NCBI GenBank assembly: GCA_945957305.1
Contig: CAMFLN010000071.1
Span: 1-9,087 of the forward strand
Length of the DNA: 9,087 nt
DNA from: an uncultured Planctomycetaceae bacterium
GTDB taxonomy: Bacteria > Planctomycetota > Planctomycetia > Pirellulales > JACPPG01
Direction: 5' to 3'
Shown here: piece by piece, positions 4,928 to 9,087 of the stretch
Numbering within the stretch: position 1 is the first letter of the stretch
Layout: every line of letters starts with the position of its first letter
Translations under genes and position numbers: made by a program
Notes under the pieces: generated by a model
Databases searched by the model: none
Told to the model about the DNA's origin: nothing
The model's input: the letters and a program-made list of their open reading frames with translations, nothing else

Positions 4928-7186
4928 ATGAACGACACGATGGTTCGCCGGCCGCGCTTGTTGCTGGTCGCTTTCGAGTGCAGCCCCCAGCATGGCTCGG
5001 AATGGGCCAACGGCTGGCACCGGGCGTGCGAGGCCGCTCGCCGCTACGAGACATGGGTCATCACCCGCGGCGATCACCAGGCCGAAGAGATTCGACAACA
5101 TCTGGCCGAACACGGCCCGATCACGAATCTGCATTTCGAATTCTTGCCCTGCCCAGGGTTTCCGCCCCGCCCCGTGCACGTAGGCGGCCGTCTCTGGCTG
5201 GCCTACAGCGCCTGGCAACGGGAAGTTCGCAAGTGCGCCGAACATTTGCACGCGAAACACAAGTTCGATCTGTTCCACCAGGTGACAAACACGGGCTTTC
5301 GCGAGCCGGGGTACCTTGCGGAATTGGATGCCCCGTTTATCTGGGGCCCAATTGGCGGCACGCACAATTACCCGTGGCGCTTCCTGGCCGAGGCCGGCTT
5401 GAAGGGCGCGCTCACCGAAGGCCTGCGCAGCGTGGCTAACACGCTCCAGTTCCGTTTCAGCCGCCGGGTTCGTAGAGCCGCGCGACGAGCCCGCGTGATG
5501 TTGGCTTCGAACTCGACCAGTTGCGAGCAAGTTCGCCGCGCCCACGGAGTTCGACCCGTCGAACTGTTGGACGTCGGCATCCCGACGATGGCCGACCAGC
5601 CGCGCGACGTGCGCCAAGCGGGGCAGCCGCTGCGGATTCTGTGGTCGGGCCAATTTGCCCCGCGTAAAGCACTCTCGTTGTTGTTGCGCGCTTTGCAAAA
5701 AATGCCGCCAGACGCACGCTACGAGTTGCGCGTCGTCGGGGGCGGGCCATTGGAAAAGCGCTGGAAGAAACTGGCCCACCGCCTGGGCATCAACCAGCAT
5801 ATCGACTGGCGCGGCTGGGTCCCCCATGCCGAAGCGCGACAGCAATACAACTGGGCCGACGTCTTTGTCTTCACCAGCCTCCGCGACAACTCGGGCACGG
5901 TGGTACTGGAGGCGATGGGAGCCGGCGTGCCAATCGTCTGCCTGGATCATCAGGGCGTGCGCGACATGGTCACGCCTGAGTGCGGTATCAAAATCCCAGT
6001 CACGAACCGTCGTCGCGTGGTCTACGACCTTGTCGCGGCTTTGACGCGATTGTCGAACGACATTCCTTTGTGCGCACGATTAGGCGCTGCCGCTCACGAG
6101 CGGGCGCGGGACTACCTCTGGTCTAACTTGGGTACCAAAATGGCGGAAATTTATCGCGACGTACTTCGTGAAGCGCGCTCGGGCGCTGTGCAGCCATCTC
6201 GCTGGAAATCGGCCAAGAAAAGCGTGCGCCCCGCGCTGCGCTCGGCCGCGATTTGGGGCGTCGCCCGCGCAGCCGCCGGAATGCAGGCCGCCTTTGGCCG
6301 ACGCGCAGGCAATGGCTTCGGCATTCTCACCTACCACCGCATCGCCCAGCGGACGCCAGGGTTTGCGCCGCCCACGTGGAACGCGACACCCAATCAATTT
6401 CGGCGCCAGCTCGAAGGCTTGCTGCGCCGCGGCTACCAGCCATGGTCGCTTTCGGAACTATTAAGCGCGCGAGCGGCGGGGCAACATCTTCCGCCAGGCG
6501 TGTTCGCCGTGACGTTCGATGACGGCTACGAAAATAATTTCACCGAGGCTCTGCCGATCCTGGAGATGCTAGGTGTGCCGGCCACGGTTTTCCTCGCCAC
6601 GGCTTACCTGGATCGCAGCGAGTCATTCCCCTTTGATGACTGGAGCTGCTGCGGCGTGCGCGGCGTTCCGGCGAAGACCTGGCGGCCACTGACGACATCG
6701 CAGTGCCGACAAATGCTCAAGAGCGGCTTGATCGAATTCGGCACTCATACGCACACGCATCAAGTGTTCAGCAATCGCCTTCAGGAATTCGCCCGCGACC
6801 TGGAGAGCAGCATTGAGTGGCTGCACGGGAAGCTGGGCGTCCGCAATCCCGTGCTGGCGTTTCCTCATGGAGTCTTTAATCAATCCATGCTGGACGTTGC
6901 CAGCGAATTGGGAATTCCTTGCGCTCTGACCACGGTGCCGGGGCTACGGGACTTGTCGACGGATCCGCTGGGCTGGGGCCGATTCTCGGTCGAATCCCAC
7001 GACACGGCCGCCACGCTCGCCGGGAAACTAGGTGGCTGGTATACGCCGATCACGCGCGGCTTCCGCGCCCTCGTCGGGCCCAATCCTCAACCCACCACCA
7101 CCTTGCCGAATATCTCCTTGCCCGTGGAGTTGGCCAGTGACGAGGACACGGCCGAGCACGACTTGGTGTGCGCCAACGAGTCTTAG
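4928..7186 (+). CDS. Fused GT4 glycosyltransferase and NodB/CE4 polysaccharide deacetylase
   Basis: This is a 752-residue two-enzyme protein. Residues 1 to about 415 form a GT4 (GT-B fold) glycosyltransferase: AFECSPQHGSEWANGW (15-30), PFIWGPIGGT (136-145), LWSGQFAPRKAL (238-249), VVGGGPLE (269-276) and DNSGTVVLEAMGAGVP (320-335), where the EX7E pair is D320/E328. After a basic linker (about 418-460), residues 463 to about 705 form a NodB-type carbohydrate esterase. It starts at GILTYHRI, with catalytic base and metal Asp in TFDDGY (D531, D532), metal His residues in GTHTHTH (H607, H611) and LAFPHG (643-648). All three expected metal ligands are present. No signal peptide is seen, so both halves should act on lipid-linked sugars at the cytoplasmic face. 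The start at 4928 follows a 34-nt gap; a GTG at 4883 overlapping the previous gene and an ATG at 4940 are alternatives. The tail after about 710 is low-complexity and acidic. Confidence 0.9.
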   Translation: MNDTMVRRPRLLLVAFECSPQHGSEWANGWHRACEAARRYETWVITRGDHQAEEIRQHLAEHGPITNLHFEFLPCPGFPPRPVHVGGRLWLAYSAWQREVRKCAEHLHAKHKFDLFHQVTNTGFREPGYLAELDAPFIWGPIGGTHNYPWRFLAEAGLKGALTEGLRSVANTLQFRFSRRVRRAARRARVMLASNSTSCEQVRRAHGVRPVELLDVGIPTMADQPRDVRQAGQPLRILWSGQFAPRKALSLLLRALQKMPPDARYELRVVGGGPLEKRWKKLAHRLGINQHIDWRGWVPHAEARQQYNWADVFVFTSLRDNSGTVVLEAMGAGVPIVCLDHQGVRDMVTPECGIKIPVTNRRRVVYDLVAALTRLSNDIPLCARLGAAAHERARDYLWSNLGTKMAEIYRDVLREARSGAVQPSRWKSAKKSVRPALRSAAIWGVARAAAGMQAAFGRRAGNGFGILTYHRIAQRTPGFAPPTWNATPNQFRRQLEGLLRRGYQPWSLSELLSARAAGQHLPPGVFAVTFDDGYENNFTEALPILEMLGVPATVFLATAYLDRSESFPFDDWSCCGVRGVPAKTWRPLTTSQCRQMLKSGLIEFGTHTHTHQVFSNRLQEFARDLESSIEWLHGKLGVRNPVLAFPHGVFNQSMLDVASELGIPCALTTVPGLRDLSTDPLGWGRFSVESHDTAATLAGKLGGWYTPITRGFRALVGPNPQPTTTLPNISLPVELASDEDTAEHDLVCANES

Positions 7187-7193
7187 GCGCCCA

Positions 7194-7214
7194 GCCGGCG
7201 TGCCCCGCGCCGGC
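7194..7214 (+). repeat. GC-rich hairpin between the fusion enzyme and the flippase
   Basis: GCCGGCG (7194-7200) and CGCCGGC (7208-7214) are exact reverse complements around a 7-nt loop, just after the stop at 7186. It is followed by AGTAATCACG rather than a T-run, so it does not look like a classical intrinsic terminator. It lies in the widest gap between genes (56 nt) and could stabilise or tune the transcript. A chance origin in GC-rich DNA is possible. Confidence 0.4.
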
Positions 7215-7233
7215 GCAGTAATCACGTAACTCC

Positions 7234-7237
7234 AGGA
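7234..7237 (+). promoter_or_regulatory. Ribosome binding site for the flippase
   Basis: AGGA lies 5 nt before the ATG at 7243. An ATG at 7238 is out of frame and too close to be used. This supports the 7243 start. Confidence 0.5.
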
Positions 7238-7242
7238 ATGCG

Positions 7243-8598
7243 ATGACGGTGGAAGCGGTAGAGACACCCGCACGATTGCTCGGCGCCGAGCCACTCGGAC
7301 GCGTTGGCCCCCGTGCGCGCGTGCGACGGCTGATCGCCAGTCAACCGCATACCACTCAAGCCATTCTCTCCTTGACGGATCAGGCGATCTTCAGCGGCAC
7401 GAGTTTCGTCACGGCGGTGATTGTGGGCCGCGCCACGCCCCCTGACGTGCTAGGGCTGTACTACCTGACTCTGACGATTGCCTACATTGCGATCGGCTTG
7501 CAGGAAGCAATGATCGCGGCGCCCTATGCCATTCTGGCGGCGCGCCGCACAGGTCGCGACCTGGTCGAATTCACCGGCAGTACCTGGATTCACTACTTCG
7601 CCTGGAGCGGAATGTGCGTTCTGGGATTGGTCACGGGGGTCGCGGCGCTGCGATTCTCGGGCGGGGCCGGCGTCGTGGTCGGGTTGGAGACGCTGATCGT
7701 CGTATTACCGTTGCTGCTGTTGCGCGAGTGCATTCGACGCTTCGCCTTTGCGCGGCTGCGTCCGGCGACGGCCCTGATGATCGACGCGGCCGTGTCGGCG
7801 TTTCAACTGGGGTCGCTACTGACGTTGTGGTACATGGACCGGCTGACGCTTGTGGCGATCTTTGTAACCATGGCCCTGAGCTGTGCGCTACCCAGCTTCG
7901 CGTGGCTGTTTATGAATCGCAGCTCGACCATCTTTGTGCGGCAGCGAATCTTACCTGACTGGCTGGCGAAGTGGTCGATCGCCCAATGGTCGTTGGCCAG
8001 TTTCCTGCTGAGTAACACGATTCCCTTCGTGATGCCCTGGATTGTGGACGTCGTCAATGGCGAGGTCGCGGCCGGAATTTACGGCGCGTCGGCCACCTTG
8101 ATCGGCGTGACGAACGTTTTGATCCTGGGCGTGAGCAACTTCTTGATGCCCAAGGCCGCCGAAGCCCTGGCCGACCGGGGCGCGCGGGGCTTGCGGCGCG
8201 TGCTGCTGGCAATGGCGCTCTTGTTCGTGGTCCTAATCGGGGCCTTCTGCATAACGATCTTTGTAACCGGAGACGCGATTCCGGTCTTTGTTTACGGAGC
8301 CGAGTTCAAAGGTACGGGTGCGCTCGTAGCGACCCTTTCTGCAAACATTCTGGTTGCCGCGCTGGGCATGATCGCGGCACAAGGCATGTTGGTTGTGGGC
8401 AGGCAGAAGCACAATTTCGTGATCGACATCTGCATGTTTTCCACCACGATGATCGCCGCCGCGTTCCTGGTTCCTCGCTCCGGTCCGCTGGGTGCCGCAC
8501 AAGCATCGCTCTTGGGAGTCTTGCTCGGCACGTTGCTGCGGACGGTGGTGTTGCAACAGGTTCTGCGCGAGCAGCGGATCATGGAGACGCCCACATGA
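7243..8598 (+). CDS. Wzx-like (MATE/MOP superfamily) polysaccharide-unit flippase
   Basis: This 451-residue polytopic membrane protein has about 12 predicted hydrophobic segments (roughly 39-61, 68-98, 115-137, 143-161, 174-196, 201-223, 248-268, 277-301, 319-342, 360-384, 392-410, 415-436). They are preceded by a 35-residue Arg-rich cytoplasmic tail. Length, helix count and pattern fit Wzx/polysaccharide transport proteins, which flip undecaprenyl-diphosphate-linked repeat units across the inner membrane. Features shared with the family include an early segment ending in a short Gly-rich turn and YGAEFKGTG (351-359) between late helices, a position often read as the Y-G-x-x-[FY] loop in Wzx proteins. 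Its location after the transferases and coupled to a downstream acyltransferase (ATGA overlap) suits that role. Sequence divergence is high, so the substrate cannot be read, and a lipid II-like flippase is a less likely alternative. Confidence 0.85.
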   Translation: MTVEAVETPARLLGAEPLGRVGPRARVRRLIASQPHTTQAILSLTDQAIFSGTSFVTAVIVGRATPPDVLGLYYLTLTIAYIAIGLQEAMIAAPYAILAARRTGRDLVEFTGSTWIHYFAWSGMCVLGLVTGVAALRFSGGAGVVVGLETLIVVLPLLLLRECIRRFAFARLRPATALMIDAAVSAFQLGSLLTLWYMDRLTLVAIFVTMALSCALPSFAWLFMNRSSTIFVRQRILPDWLAKWSIAQWSLASFLLSNTIPFVMPWIVDVVNGEVAAGIYGASATLIGVTNVLILGVSNFLMPKAAEALADRGARGLRRVLLAMALLFVVLIGAFCITIFVTGDAIPVFVYGAEFKGTGALVATLSANILVAALGMIAAQGMLVVGRQKHNFVIDICMFSTTMIAAAFLVPRSGPLGAAQASLLGVLLGTLLRTVVLQQVLREQRIMETPT

Positions 8599-9087
8599 TC
8601 GCCAGCAATGTGCTCAGTATCCGCGCCGTCCCCTTTAAGGACCTGACCAGTGACGAGTGCGCCGCCTGGTCGACGATCCAGCAGTCGAATGCCGCGCTTG
8701 CCAGTCCGTATTTCCGGCCCGAGTTCGCGCAGTGTGTGGCCGCGGTGCGGCATGATGTCGAGGTCGCCGTGCTGGAAAGCGGCGATACGCCGGTAGGCTT
8801 CTTTCCTTACCAGCGCAGCCGCGGCAATGTGGGGCGACCCCTGGCCGGCAAGCTGTCAGATTTCCAGGCGATCATTATTCCGGAAAGTCATCAATGCAAT
8901 CCGCTGGACGTGTTGCACGCCTGCAAGCTCAACGCGTGGCATTTTGATCATTTGTTGGTCCATCAAAGCGAATTCACTCCCTTCGTCTGGCGGGACACGG
9001 ATTCGCCCTATATCCAGTTGTCGACCGGTTTGCCCTCTTACTTGGCGAACCGCGAGAACGGTCGCAGCCTGCGTTCGGAGTATGGCC
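8595..9087 (+). CDS. CelD/BcsL-type acyltransferase (GNAT-related), 3' end cut off by the window
   Basis: An ATG overlapping the flippase stop (ATGA, 8595-8598) opens a frame that runs without a stop to the window end, giving 164 codons. The translation shows the N-terminal half of the CelD/BcsL (FemAB-like, GNAT superfamily) acyltransferases: AAWSTIQQSNAALASPYFRPEF (residues 23-44) matches the family's opening segment. It is followed by VAVLESGDTPVGFFPYQRS, and then a Gly-containing stretch ending SDFQAIII, where the family usually has a conserved SDY/SDF. The acetyl-CoA or aminoacyl-binding C-terminal half lies outside the window. In EPS loci, such proteins are thought to acylate sugar units or the polymer. 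Given the CE4 domain two genes upstream, the locus may both remove and add acyl groups. The call is good at family level; the exact donor and acceptor are unknown. Confidence 0.75.
   Translation, partial: MIASNVLSIRAVPFKDLTSDECAAWSTIQQSNAALASPYFRPEFAQCVAAVRHDVEVAVLESGDTPVGFFPYQRSRGNVGRPLAGKLSDFQAIIIPESHQCNPLDVLHACKLNAWHFDHLLVHQSEFTPFVWRDTDSPYIQLSTGLPSYLANRENGRSLRSEYG

Noticed and set aside
4225..5010. 261-codon open frame on the - strand
   Set aside because: It spans the end of the sugar transferase and the start of the GT4 gene in antisense, with no motifs.
5885..5914. D320 in place of the first Glu of the GT4 EX7E motif, as a sign of an inactive transferase
   Set aside because: As I recall, SLRD-x-SG-type sequences occur in related GT4 proteins, and the rest of the donor-binding region is intact, so this is more likely a subfamily variant than a lesion.
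4829..5950. Long open frame on the - strand (373 codons)
   Set aside because: It lies opposite the well-supported GT4 domain, has no recognisable motifs and shows the His/Arg/Gln/Ala bias of an antisense frame in GC-rich DNA.
7194..7230. Intrinsic terminator after the fused transferase-deacetylase
   Set aside because: The hairpin is good but no T-tract follows, and the next gene is only 56 nt away on the same strand.
1..9087. CRISPR arrays, insertion sequences, tRNA or rRNA genes
   Set aside because: No regularly spaced repeats, transposase motifs, terminal inverted repeats or structural RNA signatures were seen.

Overview
The window is a GC-rich, tightly packed gene block. Every convincing gene lies on the + strand, and together they form part of an envelope or exopolysaccharide (EPS) synthesis and export locus. 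The organism is probably a planctomycete, perhaps in the Pirellulales. This is an inference from the style of the genes (a GumC-type chain-length protein with a separate, P-loop-degenerate CpsD-like partner, and a sugar transferase with an N-terminal GGDEF-like region). There is no rRNA or tRNA in the window to prove it.

Layout: (1) 1-371 is a non-coding leader with short direct and inverted repeats and one weak sigma-54-like site. (2) 372-1238 encodes a papain-fold (C1) peptidase homologue whose nucleophile Cys and catalytic His are both replaced. (3) 1235-1456, overlapping it by ATGA, is a 73-residue putative lipoprotein. (4) 1496-3037 is a Wzz/GumC-like polysaccharide co-polymerase. (5) 3048-3731 is a CpsD/CapB-like ATPase lacking the P-loop Lys. 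(6) 3757-4893 is an initiating sugar-1-phosphate transferase with a degenerate GGDEF-like N-terminal domain. (7) 4928-7186 is a fusion of a GT4 glycosyltransferase and a NodB/CE4 polysaccharide deacetylase. (8) 7243-8598 is a Wzx/MATE-type flippase. (9) From 8595 to the window edge is the start of a CelD/BcsL-type acyltransferase.

Gaps between genes are 10-56 nt and two junctions overlap, so the block is probably one operon continuing beyond 9087. A likely working model is a Wzx/Wzy-type pathway. The sugar transferase loads the first sugar phosphate onto undecaprenyl phosphate and the GT4 half adds sugars. The CE4 half and the CelD-like protein trim or add acyl groups, the flippase moves the unit across the membrane, and the Wzz-like protein sets chain length. 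A Wzy polymerase and a Wza-type outer-membrane exporter are not in the window.

The most striking pattern is that three domains in the probable control layer (papain-like, BY-kinase-like, GGDEF-like) have each lost key catalytic residues, while the sugar transferase and deacetylase keep theirs.
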